Under the pieces are notes generated by a model, which had not been told where the DNA came from, made no database searches, and worked only from the letters and a program-made list of their open reading frames with translations. This document shows, piece after piece, positions 1 through 9,058 of a DNA stretch of 64,000 nt. Source of the DNA: Micromonospora sp. NBC_01813 (lineage in GTDB: Bacteria; Actinomycetota; Actinomycetes; Mycobacteriales; Micromonosporaceae); the NCBI RefSeq assembly GCF_035917335.1, contig NZ_CP109067.1, forward strand, positions 808,501 through 872,500, in the 5' to 3' direction. Made by a program: the position numbers and the translations under genes. Numbering within the stretch: the stretch's first letter is position 1; each line of letters begins with the position of its first letter.

Positions 1-288
1 CGAGGTGTCGATCGCTGCCGGGATCGACATCTACTTCTGCGATCCGCACGCGCCGTGGCAGCGGGGCAGCAACGAGAACACCAACGGGTTGCTGCGTCAG
101 TACTTCCCGAAGGGCACCGACCTGTCCGTCCACAGTGCTGCACACCTTGCCGCTGTCGCCGCCGAGTTGAACGGACGCCCCCGCAAGACACTCGGCATCC
201 GCACACCCGCCGAGGCCCTCGCCGAGCTACTATCAGCCCCGTCAGCAGCGTAAACACCCACTGTTGCGACGACCGGTTGAATCCGCCA
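1..288 (+). mobile_element. IS30-family element, 3' end only
   Basis: The window opens inside an IS30-type insertion sequence. The end of its transposase gene is followed by a non-coding tail (about 262-288, beginning TGTTGCGACGACC) that resembles the right terminal inverted repeat of actinobacterial IS30 elements. The left end and most of the transposase lie outside the window, so whether the element is intact cannot be judged. The presumed right end lies about 12 bp downstream of the stop codon of the convergent PH-domain gene. The repeat boundary is my estimate from its appearance; no second copy is visible to confirm it. Confidence 0.7.
2..253 (+). CDS. IS30-family transposase, C-terminal fragment (partial at window edge)
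   Basis: About 83 residues of the C-terminal part of an IS30 transposase (DDE integrase-like catalytic domain). The visible motifs are [23 protein letters not shown] and a following FPKGTDL segment. In this family the Glu of the N-E-N stretch is the last acidic residue of the DDE triad that catalyses strand transfer. The reading frame runs open to the first base, so the start is upstream of the window. The protein ends normally at TAA 251-253. Confidence 0.88.
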   Translation, partial: EVSIAAGIDIYFCDPHAPWQRGSNENTNGLLRQYFPKGTDLSVHSAAHLAAVAAELNGRPRKTLGIRTPAEALAELLSAPSAA

Positions 289-299
289 GTGTCATAAGG

Positions 300-1877
300 T
301 CAGTTAGCCTCCACTCGCGGGCCGTCGGTGGTCGGCGCGGTGGTGGCGGCACCGGCCGAGCGGGCGGTGCGGGCGCGGTCGCTGAGCTCGGCCGCGAGCC
401 ACCACGCTTCGGCCAGATCCCGGTCCTTGGCGTAGGCGCTCGGCCCACCGGCGGTGTCGGCGTAGACCGTGGCCAGGCCGAGTAGCCGCTGCAGCGGCCC
501 CTGCAGCACCCGTACGCTCTGCATCCGCGCGTACGGCACGACCAGCAATTGGCGGGTCAGCAGGCCGCTGCGGACACTGAAAACCTCGTCGGCGAGCCCG
601 GCGCCGAGTTTCGGCAGCACCAGCGGGTTGAGCCAGCGGGCGCGGCGCGGCGGCGGGGTCATCGGCAGTGCGTCGATGGCGATGCCGGGCAGCACGTCGT
701 CGAGGATGCGGTTCGCGGTGGGCAGGTCGCCGACCGGCAGCAACTGGTCGGACTGGGAGCCGTTCTGTGTCTCCGCGGCGGAGTAGCCGGCGACGTGCAG
801 CCGCATCCGCAGCCACTTCTTGCCCCGCCACAGCAGCGGCCAGGTCACCCCGACCGCCTGTACCCGGTGCAGCGGCACGGTCTGCGACCGGGTTTCGGTC
901 AGTCCGTGCCGCACCCGGAGGCCGACCTCGTCGTGGGCCAACCGGAAGTTCCAGTCGCTGAGTACCCGCCGGATCGGCTGCAGCAGCACTCCGGCGGTGG
1001 CGGTGAGGGTGCTGGCGACCGCGATGAACGACCAGGAGATGTCCATCGCGAACTGGGTGATCACGAAGGCGAGGGCGAACGGCAGGAACATCGTCTGCGG
1101 GGTCAGCAACTGACTGATCAGCAGATCCCGGTTGACCACGGTGTGCAGCAGCTTGCCGGGCGGGGGAGCCGACGGGTCGGGCAGGCTGGCCGGCGTACCG
1201 TCGGGGGAGGGCTGTGGTGCGCCGGAGCCGGCGGTGCCGGCGCGGTCGGCCAGCGCGAGCAGCCGGGCCCGCAACGCGGCGGCGTCGGCGACGGTGAGGT
1301 ACGCCAGAGGCGCCTCGGTCTGGCTGCCGCCGACCACCTCCAGCCGCAGCTCGGCCAGACCGGTCAGTTGGGCGAGCAGCGGCCGGACCACCTCGACGGC
1401 CTGCAGCCGCTCCAGCGGGATGGCGCGGGTCCGCCGCCACAGCAGCCCTTCGTGGATGCGCAACTCCCGGCCGACCACGTGGTAGCCGGTGTTGTACCAG
1501 CTCACCACCGCTATCACCAGGTAGCCGAGCATGCAGAGCAGCACCAGCAAGGCGAAGCGGCCGAAGCCCACCCGGCCGAGCGTCTGCCAGGACAGCCCGG
1601 CGATAATCACCACGAGGGCCCGGCTGCCCTTGAGCATCGGGCTCAGCGGGTGCAGCCGCTGCCGTGGTTCCTCGGGTGGCACCGGCGGCGGGTAGGGCTG
1701 CCCGGGCATCGGATACGGCGCCGCGTGGTAGGGGTTGGGCGTCGCGTCGTAAGGCTGCGGGAACGCGTGCGGCTGCGGCTGTGCGTGCGGCGGGGGATAG
1801 GCCTGCGGCGGGTAGTACGGCTGTGGTGCCGGGTGCGGAGGAGGAACCTGCGGCGGCTGTTGCGGCGGCTGGGTCAC
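300..1877 (-). CDS. PH domain-containing membrane protein, YdbT-like
   Basis: A 525-residue protein with a roughly 75-residue Pro/Gln/Tyr-rich cytoplasmic tail at the N-terminus, then hydrophobic pairs and three copies of the bacterial PH-like fold (bPH_2, formerly DUF304). Each copy has the pattern 'GL..R....PL.R.Q.V.V...L', near residues 135-200, 310-375 and 430-500. This matches the B. subtilis YdbT layout. Its start overlaps the end of the upstream YdbS-like gene by four bases, so the two are one transcript. Such pairs are membrane proteins of unclear function, reported in stress or bacteriocin resistance in Bacillus; no role can be read from the sequence here. Confidence 0.85.
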   Translation of the reverse strand: MTQPPQQPPQVPPPHPAPQPYYPPQAYPPPHAQPQPHAFPQPYDATPNPYHAAPYPMPGQPYPPPVPPEEPRQRLHPLSPMLKGSRALVVIIAGLSWQTLGRVGFGRFALLVLLCMLGYLVIAVVSWYNTGYHVVGRELRIHEGLLWRRTRAIPLERLQAVEVVRPLLAQLTGLAELRLEVVGGSQTEAPLAYLTVADAAALRARLLALADRAGTAGSGAPQPSPDGTPASLPDPSAPPPGKLLHTVVNRDLLISQLLTPQTMFLPFALAFVITQFAMDISWSFIAVASTLTATAGVLLQPIRRVLSDWNFRLAHDEVGLRVRHGLTETRSQTVPLHRVQAVGVTWPLLWRGKKWLRMRLHVAGYSAAETQNGSQSDQLLPVGDLPTANRILDDVLPGIAIDALPMTPPPRRARWLNPLVLPKLGAGLADEVFSVRSGLLTRQLLVVPYARMQSVRVLQGPLQRLLGLATVYADTAGGPSAYAKDRDLAEAWWLAAELSDRARTARSAGAATTAPTTDGPRVEAN

Positions 1878-2395
1878 AGCCCCTCCGCCCGGACCTCGCC
1901 GAGGGCGGTGAGCCGGTCCCGTAGCCGCGACGCCTCCGCCGGCCGCAGGCCCGGAACCCGGGCGTCGCTGGCCGCGGCGGCGGTGTGCAACTGCACCGTG
2001 GCCAGATCGAAGGCCCGCTCCAGCGGGCCGGCCGAGACGTCGACGAACTGCATTCGGGCGTACGGCACGATCGACAGCCGGCGGACCAGCAGGCCATGAC
2101 GGACCAGCAGATCGTCGTCGCGTTCGGCGTACCCCCAGGCGTACACGGCCCGGACGGTCGCCACCACCCGCAGCACGGTGAGCAGCACCGCCGCGGCGAA
2201 GCCGACCCCGACGAACCAGAATCCGGTGATCGCCCAGCCGGCGCCGAGCCCGATCAACAGGAAACTCATCCCGATGGCCAGCCGGATCAACTCCACCCAG
2301 ACCAGGTCACGGGAAACTGGCTGCCACTGCACCGTGTCCGGCCATGGCTCCAACGGGCTGATCGGGGCTGCCGGTGCGGTGGACTGTTCGCTCAC
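1874..2395 (-). CDS. PH domain-containing membrane protein, YdbS-like
   Basis: A 173-residue protein with two adjacent transmembrane helices (about residues 35-80) followed by one bPH_2 domain containing 'LLVRHGLLVRRLSIVPYARMQFVDV'-type sequence. It is the usual short partner of the three-domain protein encoded just downstream, and the two genes overlap by four bases. The GTG start gives MSEQSTAP. Function is not established for this family. Confidence 0.85.
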   Translation of the reverse strand: MSEQSTAPAAPISPLEPWPDTVQWQPVSRDLVWVELIRLAIGMSFLLIGLGAGWAITGFWFVGVGFAAAVLLTVLRVVATVRAVYAWGYAERDDDLLVRHGLLVRRLSIVPYARMQFVDVSAGPLERAFDLATVQLHTAAAASDARVPGLRPAEASRLRDRLTALGEVRAEGL

Positions 2396-2413
2396 CCTTA
2401 CGAGCGTAGGCGA

Positions 2414-2644
2414 TCAGGCGAGCGGTGCCACCTCGCGCAGGAATCCGCGCGCCGTCAGGAAGTCGCCGAGTCGATCCCGGTGCTCGCCGCACGCCAGCCA
2501 GATCTTGCGCCGTTCGGCGTCGTGCAGCCGGGGGTTGTTCCAACGCAGCGACCAGACGGCCGGAGCTCGGCAACCTTTCGCGGAGCAGACGAGACCCGGA
2601 TCCGGGACCGACGCCGCGCCGGAAGGGTGGGGGGCCACACTCAC
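2414..2644 (-). CDS. Small conserved actinobacterial protein with Cys/His pattern
   Basis: A 76-residue protein with C-x4-C near residues 20-25 and C-x2-H near 52-55, flanking a 'WNNPRLH' segment. The spacing suggests a small zinc-binding fold, but that is inference. Homologous small proteins are common in actinomycetes and are sometimes mislabelled acetone carboxylase; nothing here supports a carboxylase activity. The GTG start at 2644 is followed by an open frame with typical GC-rich codon use. It stands 19 bp upstream of the PH-domain pair and may be co-transcribed with it. Confidence 0.65.
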   Translation of the reverse strand: MSVAPHPSGAASVPDPGLVCSAKGCRAPAVWSLRWNNPRLHDAERRKIWLACGEHRDRLGDFLTARGFLREVAPLA

Positions 2645-2890
2645 CCGTTGAGTCTAGATGCCGGTCGGGCGGCGTGTTCGCGGCAGCCGACACATCTGAG
2701 GTTTGAGCGCCGGGCGACCACGGGGGAAGCCGCCCGGCGACGGCTGAATCGTACACACGCCAATCCCCCCTGTGTCTACCCACCCGACGGGCTTTCTCGG
2801 CCGCTGCCCACACCTTCAGGGCGGCGTGCGACGCTTAGTGCGGCACGACCCTTTCGACCGACGACGTCTGAACCACGCTGTGGAGGACCG

Positions 2891-4072
2891 GTGGCCCAGC
2901 CGACCACGCCCGAATCTTCGACACCGACCGACCCCCCGCCGCAGGCGGACACGTCCCCTGCCCCGGCAGCGGCCCCGGCCGCGTCCACCGCCAGCTCCCC
3001 GGCCGCGGACGCGACGCTGCTCGAACGGGCGATGTTCGAGGTGAAGCGGGTCATCGTTGGTCAGGACCGGATGGTCGAGCGGATGTTCGTCGCTCTGCTC
3101 GCGCGCGGGCACTGCCTGCTCGAAGGCGTGCCCGGGGTGGCGAAGACCCTGGCCGTGGAGACCCTCGCGACCGTGGTCGGCGGCTCCTTCGCCCGGGTCC
3201 AGTTCACCCCGGACCTGGTCCCCGCCGACCTGGTCGGCACCCGGATCTACCGGCAGTCCAGCGAGAAGTTCGACATCGAACTCGGGCCGGTCTTCGTGAA
3301 CTTCCTGCTCACCGACGAGATCAACCGGGCACCCGCCAAGGTCCAGTCGGCGCTGCTCGAGGTGATGAGCGAACGGCAGGTCTCCCTCGGCGGGCAGACC
3401 CACCGGGTGCCCGAGCCGTTCCTGGTGATGGCCACCCAGAATCCGATCGAGCAGGAAGGCGTCTATCCGCTGCCGGAGGCACAACGCGACCGTTTCCTGA
3501 TGAAGATCGTCGTGGGCTATCCGACCGACGCCGAGGAACGCGAGATCGTCTACCGGATGGGCGTCGACGCGCCGCAGCCGAACGTCATCTTCGAGCCGAG
3601 CGATCTGATCGACCTGCAACGCAAGGCGGACAAGGTCTTCGTGCACAACGCGCTCGTCGACTACACGGTGCGGTTGGTGCTGGCGACCCGCGCGCCCGCC
3701 GAGCACGGCATGCCGGACGTGGCCCAACTCATCCAGTACGGGGCCAGCCCCCGCGCCTCGCTGGGGATCGTGCGGGCCACCCGCGCACTGGCGATGCTGC
3801 GTGGCCGCGACTACGCGCTGCCGCAGGACGTGCAGGACATCGCCCCGGACATTCTGCGGCACCGGCTGGTGCTCAGCTACGACGCGCTGGCCGACGACGT
3901 GCCGGCCGATCACGTCGTCGGTCGGATCATGTCGACGGTGCCGTTGCCGACCGTCGCGCCCCGGCAGAACGCGACCCCGCCGCCCGGCCAGCCCGCCGTC
4001 GGCCAGTTCGGCGCCGCGCCGGGTGCTCCGGGAGCACCCGGCGCCGGTCAGTGGCCCGGGCAGTTGCCGTGA
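2891..4072 (+). CDS. MoxR family AAA+ ATPase
   Basis: A 393-residue AAA+ ATPase of the MoxR class, chaperone-like enzymes thought to act with von Willebrand factor A (VWA) proteins. After a Pro/Ala-rich disordered tail (about 1-40) come Walker A GVPGVAKT (about 79-86), Walker B 'FLLTDEINRAP' (about 137-147), and a sensor-1 region 'MATQNPIEQEG' (about 180-190). The frame is open much further upstream, but the GTG at 2891 has a GGAG ribosome site at 2882-2885 and starts right before recognisable sequence. The stop overlaps the GTG of the DUF58 gene, giving a three-gene moxR-DUF58-VWA operon. Confidence 0.92.
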   Translation: MAQPTTPESSTPTDPPPQADTSPAPAAAPAASTASSPAADATLLERAMFEVKRVIVGQDRMVERMFVALLARGHCLLEGVPGVAKTLAVETLATVVGGSFARVQFTPDLVPADLVGTRIYRQSSEKFDIELGPVFVNFLLTDEINRAPAKVQSALLEVMSERQVSLGGQTHRVPEPFLVMATQNPIEQEGVYPLPEAQRDRFLMKIVVGYPTDAEEREIVYRMGVDAPQPNVIFEPSDLIDLQRKADKVFVHNALVDYTVRLVLATRAPAEHGMPDVAQLIQYGASPRASLGIVRATRALAMLRGRDYALPQDVQDIAPDILRHRLVLSYDALADDVPADHVVGRIMSTVPLPTVAPRQNATPPPGQPAVGQFGAAPGAPGAPGAGQWPGQLP

Positions 4073-5040
4073 CCGCACCGCCCCCGGTGCCCAGCGCCGG
4101 CCGGGCGGAGGCCGTCCTCTCCCGGCTGTATCTGACCGTCACCCGCAAGCTCGACGGTCTGCTGCAAGGTGACTACGTCGGGCTGCTGCCCGGGCCGGGC
4201 AGCGAGGCCGGCGAGTCCACCGAGTACCGCCCGGGTGACGACGTACGCCGGATGGACTGGCCGGTGACCGCCCGGACCACCGTGCCGCACGTCCGCCGTA
4301 CGGTCGCCGACCGGGAGTTGGAGACCTGGCTCGCGGTCGACCTGTCCGCGAGCCTCGACTTCGGTACCGCCCGCTGTCTGAAGCGGGAGCTGGCGGTCTG
4401 CGCGGCGGCGGCGATGATCCACCTGACCGCCCGGGGCGGCAACCGGGTCGGCGCGGTGATCGGCACCGGCGACCCGACGTCGGGCGGGTCGACGCAGCGA
4501 CTGCCGGCCCGCACCGGCCGCAAGGAAGCCCACGGCCTGCTGCGCGCGATCGCCCGTACCCCGTCGAAGCCGGGCCACAGCGATCTCGGCGCCCTGGTCG
4601 ACATGCTGAACCGTCCGCCGCGTCGCCGTGGGGTGGCGGTGGTGATCTCCGACTTCCTCGCCCCGCCGCAGCAGTGGGGTCGGCCGATCCGCAAACTGGC
4701 GGTGCGCCACGACGTGCTCGCCGTGGAGGTGCTCGACCCGGTCGAGTTGGCGCTGCCCGACGCCGGCGTGCTCGCCCTGACCGATCCCGAGACCGGCACG
4801 CTGCACGAGGTGCAGACCGCCGATCCGCGACTGCGTCGCCGGTACGCCGAGGCCGCCGCCGCCCAACGCTCCGCGATCGCGCAGACCCTGCGTGGTGCCG
4901 GGGCGGCCCATCTGCGGCTGCGTACCGATTCGGACTGGTTGCTGGACATCGTCCGGTTCGTCGCCGGGCAGCGGCACGCCCGTACCCGTGGCAGCGCCCG
5001 CCCGGCTCCCGCCCCGCGCCCGGAAAGCGAAGTTCGATGA
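4069..5040 (+). CDS. DUF58 domain-containing protein
   Basis: A 323-residue DUF58 protein. The family hallmark 'STEYRPGDDVRRMDW' lies near residues 45-60, and a VWA-like fold follows, including a 'LAVDLSASLDFG' strand. DUF58 proteins are the usual partners of MoxR ATPases. I chose the GTG at 4069 because it overlaps the moxR stop in a GTGA arrangement; an in-frame GTG at 4051 would add six residues. The stop overlaps the ATG of the VWA gene. Confidence 0.88.
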   Translation: MTAPPPVPSAGRAEAVLSRLYLTVTRKLDGLLQGDYVGLLPGPGSEAGESTEYRPGDDVRRMDWPVTARTTVPHVRRTVADRELETWLAVDLSASLDFGTARCLKRELAVCAAAAMIHLTARGGNRVGAVIGTGDPTSGGSTQRLPARTGRKEAHGLLRAIARTPSKPGHSDLGALVDMLNRPPRRRGVAVVISDFLAPPQQWGRPIRKLAVRHDVLAVEVLDPVELALPDAGVLALTDPETGTLHEVQTADPRLRRRYAEAAAAQRSAIAQTLRGAGAAHLRLRTDSDWLLDIVRFVAGQRHARTRGSARPAPAPRPESEVR

Positions 5041-5987
5041 TCCGTTTCCTGCAGCCCTGGTGGCTGCTCGCTCTGCTGCCGGTGCTCGCCGTCACCGGGC
5101 TGTACGTGTGGCGCCAGTTCCGCCGCAAGGCGTACGCGGTGCGGTTCACCAACGTGGACCTGCTGCGTACGCTCGCACCTCGTGGTCTGGGCTGGCGGCG
5201 GCACCTCGCGGCCGGCGCGTTCCTGCTGAGCCTGCTGGTGCTGGCGTCGGCGCTGGCCCGGCCGTCGATCGACGCCGAGGAGTCGCTGGAGCGGGCCACC
5301 GTGATGCTCGCCATCGACGTGTCGTTGTCGATGGAAGCCAACGACGTGGCACCGAGCCGGATCGAGGCCGCCCAGCAGGCGGCGAAGGAGTTCGTGGCGG
5401 AGCTGCCGGAGGGCTACAACATCGGGCTGGTCGCGTTCGCCAAGTCGGCGAACGTGCTGGTCGCCCCGACCAAGGACCGGCCGGCGGTGACCCAGGCGAT
5501 CGACGGGCTCGCGCTGGCCGAGGCGACCGCCACCGGCGAAGCGGTCTTCACCTCGTTGGAGGCGATCCGGATGGTTCCCACCGACGGCGCTGAAGGGCCG
5601 CCGCCAGCCCGGATCGTGCTGCTTTCCGACGGCTACCGCACCTCGGGCCGATCGGTCGAGGAGGCGGCCGCCGCCGCGGCGGCGGCGAACGTGCCGGTGT
5701 CGACGATCGCCTTCGGCACCGACGACGGCCAGGTGCAGATCGGCGGCCAGGTGCAGCGGGTGCCGGTGGACCGGTTCGCCCTCGCGGAGCTCGCCGAGGC
5801 GACCAACGGCTACTACTACGAGGCGGCCACGGTCAGCGAGCTCAATCAGGTGTACGAGGACATGGGCTCGTCCATCGGCCAGCGCACCGTGCCACGGGAG
5901 ATCACCCAGTGGTACGCGGCGGTGGCGCTGCTGCTGGCGCTGGGTGCCGCCGTACTGAGTCTGCTGTGGACCTCACGCCTGCCGTGA
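5037..5987 (+). CDS. VWA domain-containing membrane protein (BatA-like)
   Basis: A 316-residue protein with two N-terminal transmembrane helices (about 6-25 and 55-75), a VWA domain starting at 'VMLAIDVSLSMEANDV' with the DxSxS metal-ion-dependent adhesion motif, and a C-terminal membrane helix (about 293-312). This is the BatA/Aerotolerance-type layout. It is the last gene of the moxR-DUF58-VWA operon, joined by an ATGA overlap. The protein would sit in the membrane with the VWA domain between the anchors. The physiological role in actinomycetes is not known. Confidence 0.9.
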   Translation: MIRFLQPWWLLALLPVLAVTGLYVWRQFRRKAYAVRFTNVDLLRTLAPRGLGWRRHLAAGAFLLSLLVLASALARPSIDAEESLERATVMLAIDVSLSMEANDVAPSRIEAAQQAAKEFVAELPEGYNIGLVAFAKSANVLVAPTKDRPAVTQAIDGLALAEATATGEAVFTSLEAIRMVPTDGAEGPPPARIVLLSDGYRTSGRSVEEAAAAAAAANVPVSTIAFGTDDGQVQIGGQVQRVPVDRFALAELAEATNGYYYEAATVSELNQVYEDMGSSIGQRTVPREITQWYAAVALLLALGAAVLSLLWTSRLP

Positions 5988-6012
5988 CCGGCCGATCAGC
6001 GGCGTCCGCGTC

Positions 6013-6099
6013 TCAGCGGGCGCCGCTGGCCAGCACGAAGATGACGGCGATCCAGACTGCGGCGAGGGTGAATCCCAGCGGCGCGACGTAACGGTTCAT
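6013..6099 (-). CDS. Possible small single-pass membrane peptide (28 aa)
   Basis: A 28-codon reading frame, MNRYVAPLGFTLAAVWIAVI and onward, whose product is almost entirely one transmembrane helix. A GGAG ribosome site lies about 8 bp upstream of the ATG at 6099. The frame extends upstream to 6198, but the added part looks random. It sits alone between the VWA gene and the acyltransferase gene. The size and composition fit a genuine small membrane protein, but nothing else supports it. Confidence 0.35.
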   Translation of the reverse strand: MNRYVAPLGFTLAAVWIAVIFVLASGAR

Positions 6100-6204
6100 G
6101 GGACTGGCTCCGGCGACGGGCGGGCACCCCTGGCGGGGGCGACCGGCAGGCGGGCTGACGGGCGACACGGGTGAGTCGCGCGGGCGCACCGGAGCCACAC
6201 CGGA

Positions 6205-7440
6205 TCAGTGTGGTCGGCCGGCGGCCCGGCGGCGACTGGGAGGATCGCTATCTCGCACAGCGATCACCTCCGTAGGTCGTCCGGCCGTTGAACCGGGCAA
6301 GAGCGTACACCCGGGCCGGCGGGTCGGCACAATCCGCAGCATCGCGGCGAGACCGATGGCGAGAAGCGGCAGGTAGACGGCGCGGTCGGCCAGCCATCCG
6401 GCATCGTCGGGCCGGGTGTGCACCCCGGCGACCGCGGTGCCGCCGGCGATCCACAGCGCCACGAACGTCAGCCCGATCAGTACCGGCTGGTGCCACAGGT
6501 AGATGCCCAACGCGTGCCGATTGATCCCGGCGATCGGTGCCCACCACCGGGCGGTGGTGTCGATCCGACCGCGTAGCCACCTGATCGCCAACGCGGCGGC
6601 TCCGATCTGCGCCGTCACCAACGCCAGGGTCGCCAGCGACGGCGGGTTCAGGTTCGACTGGACCTGCCCCGGTACGCCGACCGCGCTGGCCGGGTACCCG
6701 CCGCTGGCGGTCAGGGCGAGCAGCAGCGCCACGCCGCCGACGGTCGCCCCCACCGCCCACCGGGCCGGCGGTGGACCGTACTCGGCCATCACCATGCCGG
6801 CGAGGAAGGGCAACAGCCAGGCGGCGAGTACGGCGAGCACCGGCGGCAGGTGGCCGGCGTCGGCGGCGGTGACCATGGTGACCGCCGCCATGACTACCGG
6901 CGTGACGATCACGAACGCCTGCTCCGGGCTCTGCCGGATGGCGCGGCGCAGCGGGCCGCCGACCGCCTGCAGGATCAGCAGCACGACCAGAAACCACAAC
7001 GGACTGATCGTGAGCTTCGCGACGGTCACCAGGGTGCCGGTTGGCGCGCCGACGAGATAGCCGACGAGTAGCGCCAGCGCCAGGCAGCCGGCCAGCCCCG
7101 ACAGCGGCCCGCCGAGCGACCGGAGCCCGCTACGCCAGGAGCGGCCGGTCCCGCCGGTCCCGTCGGAGCGGCCGGTCCCGGTTGGCCGGGTGGTCCGCGC
7201 GGCGGCGAACCCGGCCGCGAAGAACAGCAGGCCGAGAGTCTGCGCCAGCCAGGTCAGCGGACTCAGCCAGGGCAGGTCGACCAGTGGGCTGGCCGCGGCC
7301 AGCACGCCGTCGTCGTCGAGGATCAGCGCGGTCACCCACCAGTGCCCGCCGACGACTCCGGCGATGGCGAGCGCGCGGATCAGGTCGATGACCGGGTCAC
7401 GCGGTGTCCTGGTGACCGCCATCGGCTGCGCCCCGGTCAT
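6205..7440 (-). CDS. Acyltransferase 3 family membrane protein
   Basis: A 411-residue polytopic membrane protein of the acyltransferase-3 (OafA/WecH-like) family. It begins with the typical 'RDPVIDLIRALAIAGVVGGHWW' segment carrying the conserved Arg and His, has about ten hydrophobic helices, and contains 'INRHALGIYLWHQPVLI' near the C-terminus, another family hallmark. Such enzymes transfer acyl groups to extracytoplasmic sugars or other substrates; the substrate is unknown. The ATG at 7440 overlaps the stop of the upstream hydrolase by four bases. Confidence 0.85.
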   Translation of the reverse strand: MTGAQPMAVTRTPRDPVIDLIRALAIAGVVGGHWWVTALILDDDGVLAAASPLVDLPWLSPLTWLAQTLGLLFFAAGFAAARTTRPTGTGRSDGTGGTGRSWRSGLRSLGGPLSGLAGCLALALLVGYLVGAPTGTLVTVAKLTISPLWFLVVLLILQAVGGPLRRAIRQSPEQAFVIVTPVVMAAVTMVTAADAGHLPPVLAVLAAWLLPFLAGMVMAEYGPPPARWAVGATVGGVALLLALTASGGYPASAVGVPGQVQSNLNPPSLATLALVTAQIGAAALAIRWLRGRIDTTARWWAPIAGINRHALGIYLWHQPVLIGLTFVALWIAGGTAVAGVHTRPDDAGWLADRAVYLPLLAIGLAAMLRIVPTRRPGCTLLPGSTAGRPTEVIAVRDSDPPSRRRAAGRPH

Positions 7441-8291
7441 CGGGCCACCGCCGCCACGGCCGACAGCGCCGCCACGGCGGCGGTGTCGGACCGGTCCGGG
7501 TCGGCCGCGACCAGGTCGGCGAGGGCGCCGAGGGTGTCGCTGCCGGGCCGCAGATACCCGTCGTGGCCGTCGACCCGCTCGGCCGGCAGCGGCCGGGCGC
7601 CGAAGGACGGGGCCGCCGGGGACGTTCCGTGGCCGAATCCGGCCAGCCGTACCTGCGGGACCCACCTGATCCAGTCGCCGTCGGCGGTGGCGCTCCAGAC
7701 CCGGGCGCCGGTGCCCAGCCCGTCGACGTGCGACGCGCCCATGCCGGGGGCGCCGAGCGCGACCAGATCGGTGACGCAGTCGGCCAGCTCCGGAGCCGCC
7801 CGCCCGGTGACGAGCGCGCCGTAGCTGTGCCCGACGACCACGACGGTGGCCTCCGGCTGCCGCCGGCACACCTCGGCGACGAACCGGACCAGCTCGGCTG
7901 CGCCGGCCTCGGCCCGGTCCCACCGCAGCGCCGCCGGCCCGAAACCTTCCGGCGGGTCGTAGCCGAGCCAGGCGACGACCGCGGTACGCGGCTCACGGCG
8001 GTGTGCCGCCCCGTACAGCACCCGGGCCTGCACCGCCGGGGCACGGTGGGTGAATCCGCCGAGGCCGCGGTCGAAGGTGGCCAGGGTGTTGTCCGTCCCC
8101 GGCACCAGGACCGTGATCCGGCGGGCGGTCGGCAGGTGGCCGACCACCTCGACGGCGGTGCCGTCACCGGCGGTGTCGAAGGCCAGGAACTGCCGTCCGG
8201 CGGTGGCCGGCAGCAGGTCGCCGTGGCCGTCCGGGGCGGTGGCGAGTGCGGCACCGCACAACGCGGCGAGGGCGATCAGGCGGATACGCAT
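7437..8291 (-). CDS. Secreted alpha/beta hydrolase (DUF1023-type)
   Basis: A 284-residue protein beginning with a signal peptide (MRIRLIALAALCGAALATA) and carrying a nucleophile elbow GHSYG and the flanking 'VVVVGHSYGALVTGRAA' segment. The early 'ITVLVPGTDNTLATFDRGLGG' part matches the actinobacterial DUF1023 hydrolases. Longer in-frame starts exist (to 8351), but the ATG at 8291 places the signal peptide at the N-terminus. It overlaps the acyltransferase gene downstream, so both products probably act at the envelope. The substrate is unknown. Confidence 0.75.
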   Translation of the reverse strand: MRIRLIALAALCGAALATAPDGHGDLLPATAGRQFLAFDTAGDGTAVEVVGHLPTARRITVLVPGTDNTLATFDRGLGGFTHRAPAVQARVLYGAAHRREPRTAVVAWLGYDPPEGFGPAALRWDRAEAGAAELVRFVAEVCRRQPEATVVVVGHSYGALVTGRAAPELADCVTDLVALGAPGMGASHVDGLGTGARVWSATADGDWIRWVPQVRLAGFGHGTSPAAPSFGARPLPAERVDGHDGYLRPGSDTLGALADLVAADPDRSDTAAVAALSAVAAVAR

Positions 8292-8365
8292 GCCGATCAG
8301 CCTGCGGCGGCGGTGTATCGGAGCGCGTCGTGCGGGGGAGCCAGATTCCACGTAGTACGGCGGAG

Positions 8366-9031
8366 CTATTCGCCGGCGGCGACCAGACCCGACTCGTACG
8401 CGACGACGACCGCCTGGGCCCGGTCGCGTAGCCCCAGTTTGCCGAGGATCCGTCCGACGTGGGTCTTGACCGTCTGCTCGGCGACGATCAGGTCGGCGGC
8501 GATCTCGCCGTTGGACCGGCCCCGGGCGATCAGCCGCAGCACCTCGGTCTCCCGGACGGTCAGCGAGGTCAGCGACACCGGCCGGGGACGCTGCTGCCCG
8601 GGCCGGGTGGCGAACTCGGCGATCAGCCGCCGGGTCACCGACGGCGAGAGCAGACCCTCCCCGGCGGCCACCACCCGTACCGCGTTGATCAGGTCGGCGG
8701 CCGGCGCGTCCTTGAGCAGGAACCCGCTGGCCCCGGCCCTTAGCGCCTCGTAGACGTAGTCGTCGAGGTCGAAGGTGGTGAGGATGAGCACCCGGGGCGG
8801 TTCGTCGCGGGACCTCCCGGCGAGCAACTGCCGGGTGGCGGCGATACCGTCGAGCACCGGCATCCGGATGTCCATCAACACCACGTCGGGGTCGAGCCGA
8901 CGGGCGGCGCTGACCGCGTCGGCGCCGTTGGCGGCGTCGCCGACGACCAGCAGGTCCGGTTGGGCACCGAGCAGGGCACCGAAGCCCTGCCGGACCATCG
9001 CCTGGTCGTCGGCGATCAACACTTTGATCAT
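8366..9031 (-). CDS. NarL/LuxR-family response regulator
   Basis: A 221-residue response regulator. The receiver domain has acidic residues D8/D9 and the phospho-acceptor Asp54 in 'VVLMDIRMP'. The C-terminal LuxR-type helix-turn-helix is 'LTVRETEVLRLIARGRSNGEIA', about residues 155-200. The gene follows the sensor kinase on the same strand with a 27-bp gap, so the kinase is the expected phosphodonor. The regulon cannot be deduced; the nearest downstream genes on this strand encode the hydrolase and acyltransferase. Confidence 0.92.
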   Translation of the reverse strand: MIKVLIADDQAMVRQGFGALLGAQPDLLVVGDAANGADAVSAARRLDPDVVLMDIRMPVLDGIAATRQLLAGRSRDEPPRVLILTTFDLDDYVYEALRAGASGFLLKDAPAADLINAVRVVAAGEGLLSPSVTRRLIAEFATRPGQQRPRPVSLTSLTVRETEVLRLIARGRSNGEIAADLIVAEQTVKTHVGRILGKLGLRDRAQAVVVAYESGLVAAGE

Positions 9032-9058
9032 GTCGTCCTTTGGTCGGTCGTCCGCACG

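Noticed and set aside
1985-2890. Upstream extension of the moxR gene
   Set aside because: The frame is open but overlaps the PH-domain gene on the other strand; GTG 2891 has a good ribosome site and begins a normal MoxR N-terminus.
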